NCBI GenBank assembly: GCA_034696485.1
Contig: JAQIWT010000288.1
Location: forward strand, 1 to 24,785
Direction of reading: 5' to 3'
Source: Isohypsibius dastychi
Taxonomy: Eukaryota; Tardigrada; Eutardigrada; Parachela; Isohypsibiidae
Length of the DNA: 24,785 bases
Position 1 is the stretch's first letter, and each line of letters starts with the position of its first letter. The translations under genes and the position numbers were made by a program. Below the pieces are notes generated by a model. The model saw only the letters and a list, made by a program, of their open reading frames with translations, searched no databases and was not told where the DNA came from. Shown piece after piece: positions 1-10,600 of the stretch.

Positions 1-394
1 CGAAAAACAGGATTTCTGATGTCTGCCCAATGTTTCACAATTTTTCACGGACCATTTTCGTGCACTGGCAAGCCAACAGTTGAGAGAAACATAAAATATT
101 AGACAAAAACAGGAAAACATGTATCGAATCTGGGTTCTCGGCAAGCCAGCAATCTCAAATGACGAAAATGGTTCGCAAAACATGTGAAACATTTGTTCGA
201 CATCGGATACCCCCAATTTTGCGGCTGTCTCAAGAACTTATTTTGGGATGACTCCCTGACTTGTTCTGGAATCGCTCATTCGAGCATTCCGAATCGCGAT
301 TCTCCAAACACGGAACCGCCTCATGACTCCATGCCATGTACATACTCAACAATGAATTCTCGGGAGTTACATCAGACTGATTTTTGTTTCAACG
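1..394. other. Left flank, no supported gene
   Basis: No exon is supported here. An open frame at 184-394 has no recognisable domain and runs across the boundary into the receptor-derived pseudogene. Clear similarity to the intron before receptor exon 9 (9702-9761) begins near position 350. Weaker resemblance near 300-340 to receptor exon 8 (a short stretch reading like FSKHG against FSEYG) suggests that the duplication may reach slightly further left, but this cannot be settled by eye. Confidence 0.5.
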
Positions 395-1405
395 CGCAAT
401 TACTTGGCGGTTTCGCCGTACGAAGCGATGACCGCGATGATACAAGTATTGTTCTTGATTTCGGTGAACGATTTCTACCGGAGATACTGTACTATTGATA
501 TTTGGCTATGAAACTGTTGAATCAGAGCTCTCGATCCCACCGTGACCAATGCCAAATTTTGTCAAAATTTCATCAACTGTTCTTTCATGCTGCCATCCCG
601 AAACTTAGCCTGAATAACGCTGGCATGCGGGTGAATGACGTGGAGTTTCGGCGACTCAACACAACTTCAGGAAGTTTGAGGAACAGAATCTTATGCATTT
701 TATGGATTTAATGCGGTGTGGAAATCATGAGTATTTACTTCAGATTTTTTGCATCCATCTTTTGAGGTCTAAACCTTCAACAACAATCTACCTCTTTCGG
801 AAGTCTGGAGAAGTGGAACCGTGCCACGCGACGTGCCCTTGCGTGGATTTTGCGGTGACCTTTTCAGAATTCACAGCTACAGTACGGTCTCTATTGCGTC
901 ACAACTACTCTGCCATTCATCCCAGTTTTCTTATTTTAGACATCCTCATCCTTGGTATCGGATCAGGATGCACAGCTACATTTTTGACGATTTGTTTCGT
1001 TTTCTTGCTGATGACCGACAGACATGTCTCTGGTTGCTGAATACAGGAATGTTACAGGTCGCGACTGTTTGAAATGACCGAAGCGGACCATGGTGGAAGA
1101 TCCATGGAGAATTTTTCTGCCAAACTATGAAGTCAAACTCTATTCTCTTACTTGGACGCCATCGAGGCACTGATTTTCATTCACATGATATTCTGTTGTG
1201 AATCATAAAGAGGCTAAGCGCACCTTTGACATTCTGTTGGAACTTGCAACACAAATTCTTTGTATTTGTGAATCTACCACTCAGTCGTGTTTCAGTGAGT
1301 GATCCCAACAGCAGTCCTCCATACTATTGGAAACTTGTCCAACTGACCTGTTTTTACTAACTCACAGCGGTGAAATTCAAAGTTCATCCAAACTGGAAAA
1401 TTTTC
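350..1405 (+). repeat. Segmental duplication, copy 1 (partner 9713-10970)
   Basis: About 1.05 kb is collinear with 9713-10970 in direct orientation. It covers receptor introns and exons and also about 200 bp beyond the stop codon: the stretch starting gctaagcgcacctttga, the cactcag...gtg block and the ctgacctgttt...ctaact block are all shared. Introns are duplicated, so this was a DNA-level event and not retroposition. The MITE in intron 10 of copy 2 is absent here. Confidence 0.85.
395..1205 (+). pseudogene. Decayed, 5'-truncated copy of the NPR-C-like receptor gene (exons 9-13)
   Basis: This is a collinear copy of the 3' half of the receptor gene at 7604-10757. Exon equivalents lie at 395-445, 526-680, 744-881, 940-about 1015 and 1058-about 1200. 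They cover the end of the ligand-binding domain, the juxtamembrane PRDVP motif, the transmembrane helix and the tail. Several lesions indicate that it is dead. The acceptor before 395 is CG instead of AG. The 526-680 exon is 4 bases shorter than its twin, through one 2-base and two 1-base deletions. The donor after 680 is lost. The 744-881 exon is one base short, giving a frameshift. The two juxtamembrane cysteines (PLCGF and DLC in the twin) have become Arg and Phe. The donor after the transmembrane exon is also missing. No exons for the first two thirds of the receptor lie upstream in the window, so the copy appears 5' truncated. The transmembrane segment is still readable (LILGIGSGC...FLTICFVFLL). 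Confidence 0.85.
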
Positions 1406-1858
1406 AAGCAACAGGGGTGCGATGTTTAAAAGCGGTTCCAACCTCCTGACCTGCGCACTGGTCAAGAATCATAGACAATGTTTACTGCCTGCTGCACAAT
1501 TGTCGGCAAATTAAAGTCAATGAGACGTATCAGTTGAACAGATCAGAGCATGATCAGACGCTCTAGTTTAGTTCACGTTAGTGATATCTCAGTCAGATAA
1601 TCTGAGGTAGAAAAACCGGATAGATGTGCTGTAGATAGATAGTCAACTACATAAATTTATATTCCGTCGGAACTTTTCCACCACTTGTCAACCAGTTCTG
1701 CTGCACAGTACGGCATTTTCCATTTGATATCAATCAGCTAGTGTAGGCATCAAGCGGCACAACAACATTTCTCTGCCTGCGCTACTTGTTCTTTGTGTTG
1801 TTGTTTGCCCGAGGGTCGGGCTTTTCCCAAGATGCAATCACAGCCACACACTCTCCCA
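1406..1858. other. Intergenic, upstream of the cysteine-rich gene
   Basis: I see no coding exon. The stretch ends in the core promoter of the gene at 1945. Nothing else is recognisable by eye. Confidence 0.5.
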
Positions 1859-1864
1859 TATAAA
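1859..1864 (+). promoter_or_regulatory. TATA box of the cysteine-rich gene
   Basis: A TATAAA hexamer lies 81 bases upstream of the ATG at 1945. This leaves room for a start site near 1890 and a 5' leader of about 50 bases. The call rests on sequence and spacing only. Confidence 0.6.
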
Positions 1865-1944
1865 GCGCAGCTGATTCAACTAACATCACAATTAAGTTTT
1901 CATTACAACATTTCTCCAAATTTCTTTCAGTAAATCAGCCAAAA

Positions 1945-2399
1945 ATGACTTCAATCATCCTCCCCTTCGTTGCGCTCCTCGTCGTGTCATTCGTATCATG
2001 CGAGGACAAAGCCGTTGTACCAGTTATCGATAATTCCAGCGGCGTTCCAGTCGTTTCGCAAGCCGGTGAGTCAAAACTGATCTGGAATATATTCCCTTTC
2101 GCAGCTAATAATCGTCTTTCTGTGTAGTTGTTCAAACGCAGCCGAAAGATCTGACATTGCTCCAAGGCCAAGCTCCACTCCCCGGACAAGGCCAGCGCCA
2201 AGGAGCCGGACTCGGAGTTAAGAAGTGCGTCGGTTCAGTTTGTGGTTGCTATACTGGATGGTGCTGGAAATACACTGGAAGTGGCGCCTCGCAATGGTGT
2301 TGGACACAGGTCATCGGAGCCAATCCAGGACAAGATATCTGGGCCACATGTGGACTCGATAATGATTGTTACGAAGAAATGACTTGCTCACGACAATAG
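1945..2399 (+). CDS. Small secreted cysteine-rich protein, function unknown
   Basis: Two exons, 1945-2065 and 2128-2399, are joined across a 62 bp GT-AG intron (phase 1, donor GTGAGT, acceptor TGTGTAG) and give 130 residues. The N-terminus is a clear signal peptide (MTSIILPFVALLVVSFVSC). A low-complexity spacer rich in Gly, Gln and Pro follows, then a compact C-terminal module of about 60 residues. The module has eight cysteines and is aromatic-rich (CGCYTGWCW, WCWTQ, DIWATC, DNDC). Eight cysteines with none in the spacer imply four disulfides in a secreted domain. I do not recognise the family. Possible roles include a defence peptide, a matrix component or a venom-like or allergen-like secreted protein; nothing in the sequence decides between them. 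The gene is short and has its own TATA box and AATAAA. Confidence 0.75.
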
Positions 2400-2552
2400 A
2401 CTTTTGTTGCCTTTCCGTTCCTGAGTATTTGCGTTGGGATTTAGTTATGCTTTTCCCCAGTTCTATTGTGATTTATTTTGTTTATATTCGGGTTTCAAGT
2501 TCGAGTATGGTAGTCAATGAGTGCTTTGGGTTTTACCTCAAAAAATGATAGA

Positions 2553-2558
2553 AATAAA
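2553..2558 (+). terminator. Poly(A) signal AATAAA of the cysteine-rich gene
   Basis: A canonical AATAAA lies about 155 bases after the stop codon at 2397-2399, in AT-rich sequence with no competing gene nearby. Confidence 0.55.
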
Positions 2559-3813
2559 TACACTTGACATTCCGCTGATACTTCTTCGGAAAACAATTCA
2601 CAGTCGATCGAGCATGGCTATAGCATTGATTTCTTCAAGTCCATTGCGTTCATAAATGCGTTCGAGGTAACTGATAGATAAAAGTGGATCCCGGTCAACC
2701 GAAACTCCCCTTACTGTAAGTATTGCGAAACCTGGCAGCATCCATTTTGCAATAAACTGCCTTTATTCAAAACTGAGTAGATTAATTAAAAGTGTTCATA
2801 ATACAGTATATGCAGACTATGTCTACCAGCAGATTGAAATATTCTCAACGTGTCGATTAGCGCACCTGAGAGACATTCAAGTTCTACATTCGAGTAGAAA
2901 ATGCTCATCTCTGTTTGCGAGCTGGACAGGCAGAATTACTTTGGCTGGGGCTAACGATTTTGCCATATCGGTTTTGACATTTCTATCCCGAATCTGCCTT
3001 GTTTAGCTGGTCTATATAAATTGTCGCCCGGTCGTCCCGAAACATTATTGTAGTTCTTGAAATCGAAGGAAAAATTTGATTGAACAAAACTGCGCCTGTA
3101 GCGGCTAACACTCCCATTTGTTTCCCCAATGGAATCACAGTTTTGTGAAACTTTTTCTTCCGTTAGCAATAAGAATTGATTTACTATACGACAAGGTGTG
3201 CGTTAGGACATACCCACGTTAAACACAGACCATCTCCTCAAGATGGGACGATGGGAGCTACCATGGCGATTATTGCACATTCTATCAGATTCGTGTGAAC
3301 TTGCTCAGGCCGATCAAGCTGTTTTGGAAAGATTATCGCTTTTCTCTAAACTGACGAAAGACCTTTCAGTCAAGACCCCATACTCACTTTGTATACCGTT
3401 GCTGAACCGGTCTAGTTTTGTTTTGTGGCCCATAATGTCTTTCGTTACTTCGAAATTTGGTAGATCACAAGATTCACGATTCATTAAGCTGTAGCACCCA
3501 AAGTTCATCGAGAAGAATGACAAAAGGGTGGTAGCTTCACCTCGATAAACTGTAAGAGATGCAGTCAAAGTCATAAAACTATAAACGACAATTGTGAATG
3601 TGTTTCTGACCCCTGGGACTGCATTTGAGGTGATTAATAATGTAACTTCATGTTGCCTTCTGATTGGTATCAATCGGATATTCAATTATACCTTACATAA
3701 CGTTTGTGACATTGTTTAGCTGACAATTTAACGTCATCCAGGTACCGGCACTACTTGCGGTACATCCAACAATTCATAAGCTTGCTTCAGCCATTAGTAA
3801 GAACCTTCCAACC
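2559..3813. other. Intergenic, between the cysteine-rich gene and the GPCR
   Basis: No gene is supported. The longest open frame is 123 codons on the minus strand (3685-3314). It has no recognisable domain and no clear splice partner, so it is treated as chance. Confidence 0.45.
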
Positions 3814-4940
3814 ATGAGCAATCAATCTCTGTATGTTAACCTTACAACTCCGATTCTCATTTACACAGCATCATGGGGAGCCACATCAATCTTCCAAGCG
3901 GCTTGTGGTGTTCTATCAATCCTCACCAACAGCACAGTACTTTATCTCTTCATCACCCGACCATCTTTTCTAACAGCCTTCAACATCTATCTCATGACCC
4001 TTTTGAGTGCCAACTTGTATTACTCATGTGTTGAGTCTACGCTTGACGTGATTAAAAACCTCTATCCAGTTTGGATTTTGGGCAGGCACATGTGTAGCTG
4101 GTATATCTACGGGCTCTGGGTTGGCAACACATTTATTGAACATATTCATGTGGCAATCACCTTCAGTCGAGTAGGTTGAGAATTTGCAAACCATTGTGAC
4201 CCTTGCATCATTCAAGTATGCTTTGCAGGTCTGGGCCATGTTCTGGCCGATCTCTTACAGAACGCACCACAACCGCAGAGTTGCGTCACTCATCTGTTTT
4301 GGGATTTTCGTGTACAGCAACATCTGGAATGTTCCGATACTCGTGATGGACATTTGGTGGTACCGTCTTCCAGAGGACGTATTCGGATGTGGCATTAATT
4401 CCGATTACAAAACTGGCCAATGGATGTATGCAACGGTTATACAATACGCGATTGAAAACATGCCAGTGCAGCTCATCATTCTTGCATACCCTGTTCTACT
4501 CTATAAAAGATGGAAAATTCAGAGTGAAAGGTCAAAGGTGTTACCGTCATCGACAGGAGACAAGACCGGTAAGAGTAACTCACGGGATGGCATGTAATTA
4601 GCGATTAATACGCGTTTTAGGGACGGAAGTGGAAATTGACATTGACGAACCTGAGATCCAGGACACCAAAAAGGTCATTGTGGTAAGCGGACGATCAAAG
4701 GGGAAATCAAAGTCGTATGGATTTACCGTGTTGACATTGCTGACCATCAGTGTAAGTATTTGCTGGATTCCAAAGCTGACATATTTCACAATGATACTCT
4801 ACGCCGACAATACGTCGCATAGTTTCGTTCTAACAGCCACTGTCTTCTTCTACCTCCAGTCACTACTTGATCCCATCTTTTTCGTTATTGCCATCACAGA
4901 CCTCCGCAACGAGCTGATGCTGCTCTTGAGACTTCGTTAA
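3814..4940 (+). CDS. Rhodopsin-class (class A) G-protein-coupled receptor, probably peptide type
   Basis: Three exons (3814-4170, 4229-4568, 4621-4940) with introns of 58 and 52 bp give 338 residues. The short extracellular N-terminus carries sequons at N3 and N9. Seven hydrophobic segments follow, with the usual TM3 cysteine (C94, RHMCSWY) and an extracellular-loop-2 cysteine (C173, VFGCG) that would form the conserved disulfide. TM6 has CWIPK, matching the CWxP switch, and TM7 has LLDPIFFVI in place of NPxxY. The end of TM3 reads FSR followed by VWAMFWP, so the DRY acidic residue is absent although the Arg and the following WAMxxP context are kept. Intracellular loop 3 (about residues 220-255) is hydrophilic and Lys/Ser rich. 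The C-terminal tail is only about ten residues and has no palmitoylation cysteine. The first intron falls immediately after the DRY-equivalent Arg. The ligand cannot be inferred; the family is well supported. Confidence 0.85.
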
Positions 4941-5065
4941 TCACGAATACTGTAATTCGTTTGCACAGTTTCAGTGCCACAAAAGCAGTCAGTCCGTACG
5001 GGTCACTGAATTTATGTTCGGTCTGCAGCGTTACACCTTGAAATAATTGAATTTTTCATTTCTGC

Positions 5066-5071
5066 ATTAAA
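5066..5071 (+). terminator. Possible poly(A) signal ATTAAA of the GPCR gene
   Basis: A variant ATTAAA lies about 125 bases after the GPCR stop codon. No canonical AATAAA is closer. Confidence 0.35.
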
Positions 5072-5759
5072 AACTTTGCGGGTTACAGAGTCCTCGAAGA
5101 ATACAACACATGGAATACGTAAATAACTTATGCTTTTGTTTTACTTTATAAGGCAGCAAGCCAAATCCTGCCAGAACCGTTAGAGACGGTTTAATTCTAA
5201 TGGTCCATGTCACTGAGTCTCCGGTGTGAATATACAAACACTCGATTGCCAATCGGAGGTTTCCAAAAAAATGATTAAAATCACATTCAAAGATGTAAGG
5301 TTTCCAACACTTTTGCCGTAGCCTCAATCTGATTTCCGAATAGCAACTCCGTTATACAGTTAAGTCATATAGATTCTCGGAGTTCGCTTGATGAGTTCAT
5401 AGCTGCTATCGGTTACGGCAAGCTGGCTTATTATTGGTCATTCAATGAATCACTACTTGGCTCACGCTCCATAAAGCCATCACAAGAAAGAAAATATTTT
5501 CCTGCCGGCACGGGCCATTGTTGCCTGCATAAAAAGCGCAAGACATGCGACATCGGCGTTGAGAGCTTTTAAAAGCTTTTCAATGATAAACATCTTCAAA
5601 GAAAACAAACGCAACAATGGCGGTTTTTCATACCGTTGGGTGTGCAGAAGCGTGCTGTAACTTTCCAAAAAATACTGAGTGAAGAATAAGGACTGTATTT
5701 GTCTAGAGTAATTCAGTCCCAACTTGACCGAATATTCGGGCACGCATGGGTTAGAAGAA
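5072..5759. other. Intergenic, between the GPCR and the Kazal gene
   Basis: No gene is supported. A minus-strand open frame of 87 codons at 5743-5480 shows no domain. The Kazal gene promoter must lie here, but I see no clear TATA box. Confidence 0.45.
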
Positions 5760-6790
5760 ATGCTGTTGCTACTGAGCGCACTGGTTGCTAATTTATCGCT
5801 TGGGCTCTCCTACACAACGCAAAAAGGTCAGTGTGCATTTTAATTCCATTCAAAGAACAACTCACATTTCTCTTTTAAATCCGCCAAGTTTCGGAAAATT
5901 CAAACCCTGTGCGGATAATCACATCCCGAAACTGCATGTGCATCGAGACACCATGGGAACCAGTTTGTGCGCAGAACGGAAAGACTTACAAGAGCAAAGC
6001 TGACGTAGAGTGTGACAGTACGCCGAATGCTGTCTCCATCCATTATTCTTCAACCTTTTTTTGAACAGATTCGCGAGTCTCTCATGCTGGCCCTTGCTGC
6101 AATGTCGAGTCGGGAAATTGTTCCGGGCGTTATGTGTCGGCCTTGGTCCCTGGATTATGCACACTGAATGAAACAACTGATCTCCAACTGCCAGATATCG
6201 GTTGCCTAAGTAAGTGGTCAAACAATCTGTGACTTCTCAAGAGAGAGAAATAACCTGTGCAGGAAATCAAATCCCAAAATCTGGTATGGTGATGGATCTG
6301 ACGTATAACTGGGCCGTGTGCTGGAGTAAGAGATCTGGCGAAGCACGGTGTTTATGTGATAACACACCCGATCCGGTGTGTGGAGCTGATGGGCAGACAT
6401 ATTTCAGCGAATGCGAGGCAGTCTGTTGGAGTATATTCTTTCATCGTTTAAACTTTCTTTCTTTGTTCGAATACGCACTTTGTGTTAGGTGTTGAAGTTG
6501 CTCATGACGGCCCTTGTAGCCCATGCGGGTGCCCTCGTGGTGTGCGACAAGTGTGTGGAGGGGACGGAGTGACTTATACTAACATATGTCTCGCCAGATG
6601 CGCGGGTATGTTTCTATGACAAATCTGCGATGATGAGCTGTATTTGTGATATCTTCATCGCTCAGGTACAAAGGTGGTCAGTGGCGGTCCATGCCCCATG
6701 GCAGGAAGAATTAGTAATTCTAGTCAAGGATGCCCAATTACGGTATTCCTGATAATCGTTCACAGGTTGATCTTAGCATTTAAACTCTGA
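5760..6790 (+). CDS. Triple Kazal-domain secreted or membrane-anchored protein (putative serine protease inhibitor)
   Basis: Six exons (5760-5826, 5889-6017, 6069-6209, 6263-6430, 6489-6605, 6666-6790) join in phase 1 throughout and give 248 residues. A signal peptide (MLLLLSALVANLSLGLS) comes first. Kazal 1 lies at about 37-85 (CMCIE, EPVCAQNGKTY), Kazal 2 at about 142-178 (CLCDN, DPVCGADGQTY, SECEAVC) and Kazal 3 at about 181-217 (CGCPRG, QVCGGDGVTY, CLARC). Each ends with the usual GPC. A cysteine-containing spacer (about 86-141) separates the first two domains. The last 18 residues are strongly hydrophobic (TVFLIIVH...), which suggests a GPI-anchor signal or a terminal membrane anchor. 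Phase 1 introns around the domains are typical of exon-shuffled extracellular modules. Kazal domains usually inhibit serine proteases, but follistatin-like non-inhibitory use is also possible. Introns fall inside Kazal domains 1, 2 and 3. An ATTAAA lies about 60 bases downstream (6849-6854). Confidence 0.85.
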
Positions 6791-7603
6791 TACAAGTCTA
6801 ATGTGCGAGACACAATCTCAGCGGGATACTGGTTTTGTAACCGTGTAAATTAAATGACTCCAAAATGGTGCGGATTGTTTTTGCTGTGGGTGTTTAGAGA
6901 TGGCCTTTTCAAATGAAACGTTACGAAGATGAATGAATGTCAAGCTCGTGCATAGCCAGAGCGATGCATGCAGCCTTACCTTGGCCGTGAAATCGGATCG
7001 TAGCTCACCATGTTATGTTGAGCAACTTGATGACAGACTGGTAAACTTGTTATTGATCTTGAAGTCTCTACTTGAGTCTATTGAATCCTAAAACATAGAT
7101 GCTTGAAAAACGGTATGAATCCAGATTCCCATTGGTGTCACAAATCAAAGCTGTCCGGTAATTAGTTTGTTTCAAGCATAGTAATAAGCCACAATCACAT
7201 CCCGGATGCTCAGTCTCTAGGGCTGCGGCAACCCTCTTCTGGGATCACACAATCAGTTTTTTCCATCAACCTGGTTTCAATGAACAACTCAGAAGATAAT
7301 TTCTGGAATGCTTGCACGGTGATCTATTCAGTTACTTGCACTCAAAATCGCCGCATATGAGTGCCACACACTTCAAGCTCAATATCTGTCATTATCTGGC
7401 AGTTTCAAAGCTCAGACCTGACCGCTAAAATATTTCGCGTTCCATTGTCACGGCACCTGACGAGCGGACCATTGTACAACCCCTTCTTTCGCGCAATCGA
7501 GACATAATTAAATCTGCTTTATTTCGTTCAATTTCAGTTGCATCGAAATGCACTCGGCTGTTCAATCTGACTGTTTAAATATCTCCACGGGATAAATCAA
7601 AAA
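6791..7603. other. Intergenic, between the Kazal gene and the receptor
   Basis: No coding exon is recognisable. It holds the 3' end of the Kazal transcript (ATTAAA at 6849-6854) and the receptor's upstream region. No TATA box is clear. Confidence 0.45.
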
Positions 7604-10600
7604 ATGCAGATTTTTTTTATGCTGTATCTTCTGCCAGCTTTCTCGTGTTTCAATCTGAACATTCTGGAGATAATAATTGGTGATAACCCCATCTACGGCC
7701 ACCCTGCATCAACCGCCGGATTCGACGTTGGGTTCAACAGGATGCTTTCTAATTTTCCAGATCTTCTTGCAGACGCTACTCGGAGATTCATTTATAGGCC
7801 AGGTGATTTCACCTGCGCACAGGCGGGAGAACTCATGAACACTCTCGGCGGTGAAATTATGAATGCAGTGTCCAAATCTCGCGGCTTCACCATTCTTATT
7901 TCACCAGGCAAGTTTATCGGGCTTTTTTTGCTTATCTGTTGAGCATATTTCCTATCTTCCGTTTGATCGAAATCTGAACTGGGCAGAGACGTCTGGGCCG
8001 GTGCTCACAAGCTGGCACTGGGCGCTCAGATTTATTTTACAAGATTTTACCCAGATTTCAGTTACATATATGATTTGCTACCGTTTAAGTAGAGGCGACC
8101 TTACAACCAACATGGCTACATGTTTTTGGCATAGCTTGCTCTGTTTTTTTCTGTTGAACGTTGTGGATTACTAGTATCAGTATGAGAATCAAATATTGAA
8201 TGCCAACCAGTTCTTTGAATGCGCTGTATAAGCAAATAATTTTCGAATCGCCCTCACACCTTAAGGGCAACCTATCGATCGATCAGGTTCTCCTGGCCGG
8301 CGTACCAAATGCTCTCACCCCTCATTTATACCTTGAAACCTGAAGTGGTAAAAACCGAAAAGGGAATTGCATTTGTTTTTGATTTATACCTCTGTTCTAC
8401 GTGAACAAAACCTCGTGCAGCTAGCTCTTGAAACCGAGAAACTCTTTGAATGTTTGTCTTTGTTTCAGGATGTAGTTTGGAAATGGCGGTACTCGGGGAT
8501 TTCGCAAGAGGTAGGCAAATTTGCAATGGCCTCTCTATAAATCGGACTCTTTCTTGACAGATGAATAACTGGGATTTTTTGAGATTTCCATAATTTTGAA
8601 TAACCCAGTTGAGCCAGATATTCCGGACCTTATCCGGTTTTCACAACCATGTTGAACAGTCAAATCCTGACTGGAACTGAAATGTGGCAGTGACTCTTTA
8701 TGTGTATGGATGAAACACTTCAGAATGAGATTCATGTGTCTGATCGACTGGTCATTCTTGTTCATTTGACTTTTTTAGAACTGGACGTACCACTTCTTTC
8801 AAGGTGAGTCTTCTATAGTGCGGTCAAAACAATGCAGACGAATGACTCAAAATTTCTTCCAGCATCGGCAGTGACCCCATCCTGGTGAACAAGGCCAGAT
8901 ATCCAACAACTATACCATTCGGTCCAACGGATCACACGAATATGGCCATAGCTGGGCAAGCTCTGATAGACTTGTACTCTTGGCGAAGAATCGTCTTAGT
9001 GTGTGACAAACTGACCCACTATCCGGGCCTCAGCACATTCTACTCTCTTGCATGCTCGAATCTGAGAAAAAGGCTCACCGCTAATCCGGGACAGTACGAC
9101 TTACGAAGCTTCACTTTCGACTCCAAAGAAGTGAAAACATTTGGAAAAATCTTGGACAGCATTCGAAATGAAAGCAGAGGTGAAAGTTCATCCAATAATC
9201 TACTTTTCATTTTGATAATTCTTCTATCCGTTTAAGTGATTCTGGTTCTGACACGACCGAGTATCCTTCGCGATTTCATGGTGAATATTTCATCAGTTTG
9301 CTCTTCACAAGACATTTCCTGACATGTGGTCTTCAGATTGAGGCTTTCAAGGAAAACATGACAAACGGTGACTTTGTGAGTATCGCTTATGTGGTATATA
9401 GCTCTGCAGTAATTATGCTTTGCTGCAGATATTCATCGGACCTCAGAGAACTAAAGTACCAACATTTGGATTTCTCGACTGGAAATATGGGGATGGTTTC
9501 GATAAAGTATCGCATTTTGCTTTTGTTGTTTCGTGTAACCTATGAACCTGTGTATGCGTTTAGATGGCTTTCGAGGCTTTCAGAAGCCTGATTACGTATA
9601 GCACACCTGATCCTGACTACAACGCCATGAGCGATATCCTTCAGGATATGCGTAATGTTACGTTTTCTGAATACGGACTGTCTATCCTCGAGGATGAATC
9701 GGTACGTACTACCCAAGACTGAATTCTCGAGAGATTTATCAAACTGGTTTCTATTTCAAAGCGAAATGACTTGGCGGTGTCGGCGTACGAGGCGATGACC
9801 GCGATGATTCAAGTACTGATCTTGATTTCAAGAAACCATTCCTACCAGACAAAGTACTGATCTTTGCCTTGAAGCTACTGAACCAGAGCTATCTCGATCC
9901 CACCATGACCCCTGTCAAATTTTGTCAAAAGTTCATCAACCGGTCTTTCACGCTACCATCCCGAAATTTTAGCCTCAATAAGGTTGGTATGCGGGTCAAT
10001 GACGTGGAATTTCGGCGACTCAACACAACTTCGGGAAAGCTTGAGGTATTCACAACTTCAAAAACTTCAAATACTCTATATTCCCGATAAATTGGAGGTA
10101 AATTGTTTTGATTCAGTGAATCAGGACCGCACCGCGTCTGCTTACCCCGGACCCCGCAGCCTTGATTGACTAAATCAAAGCTCTCTACCTCCAATTTATC
10201 GGGAGGATAGAGTACCTATATCTTATGATTCTCAAAGCTTTAGTCATTGTGTGGAATCATGAGGAAATCATGAGGATTTATTTCAGGTTGTTTGGTTCTA
10301 TTCTTCGAGATCAAAATCACTGGACAGGGTTTCCCTTCTGACTGAAGTCTGGAGAGGTGGAACCGTGCCACGCGACGTGCCTTTATGTGGATTTAACGGC
10401 GATCTTTGTGAATCTCACAGCAACAGTACGTCAGCTATTGCGTCAAACCTAATTTGCCATCCACCTCAGCCCTCTTCTTATAGACACTCTCATCCTCGAA
10501 ATCGGATCAGGATGCGCGGCTGCATTTTTGACGATTTGTCTCGTTTTCTTGCTTGTCTTAAGGTGATTGAAAGAAATGATCTCTCAGATTGCTGAATTTG

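Noticed and set aside
693-1040. 115-codon plus-strand open frame as a gene
   Set aside because: It crosses pseudogene exon and intron equivalents; only its last third (the transmembrane helix) corresponds to a receptor reading frame.
3314-3685. 123-codon minus-strand open frame
   Set aside because: No domain, no signal peptide, no splice partners and no promoter or poly(A) context; treated as chance.
10365-10595. 76-codon open frame around PRDVPLCGF as a separate small gene
   Set aside because: It is receptor exon 11 read through into the next intron; correct splicing switches frame to the transmembrane helix.
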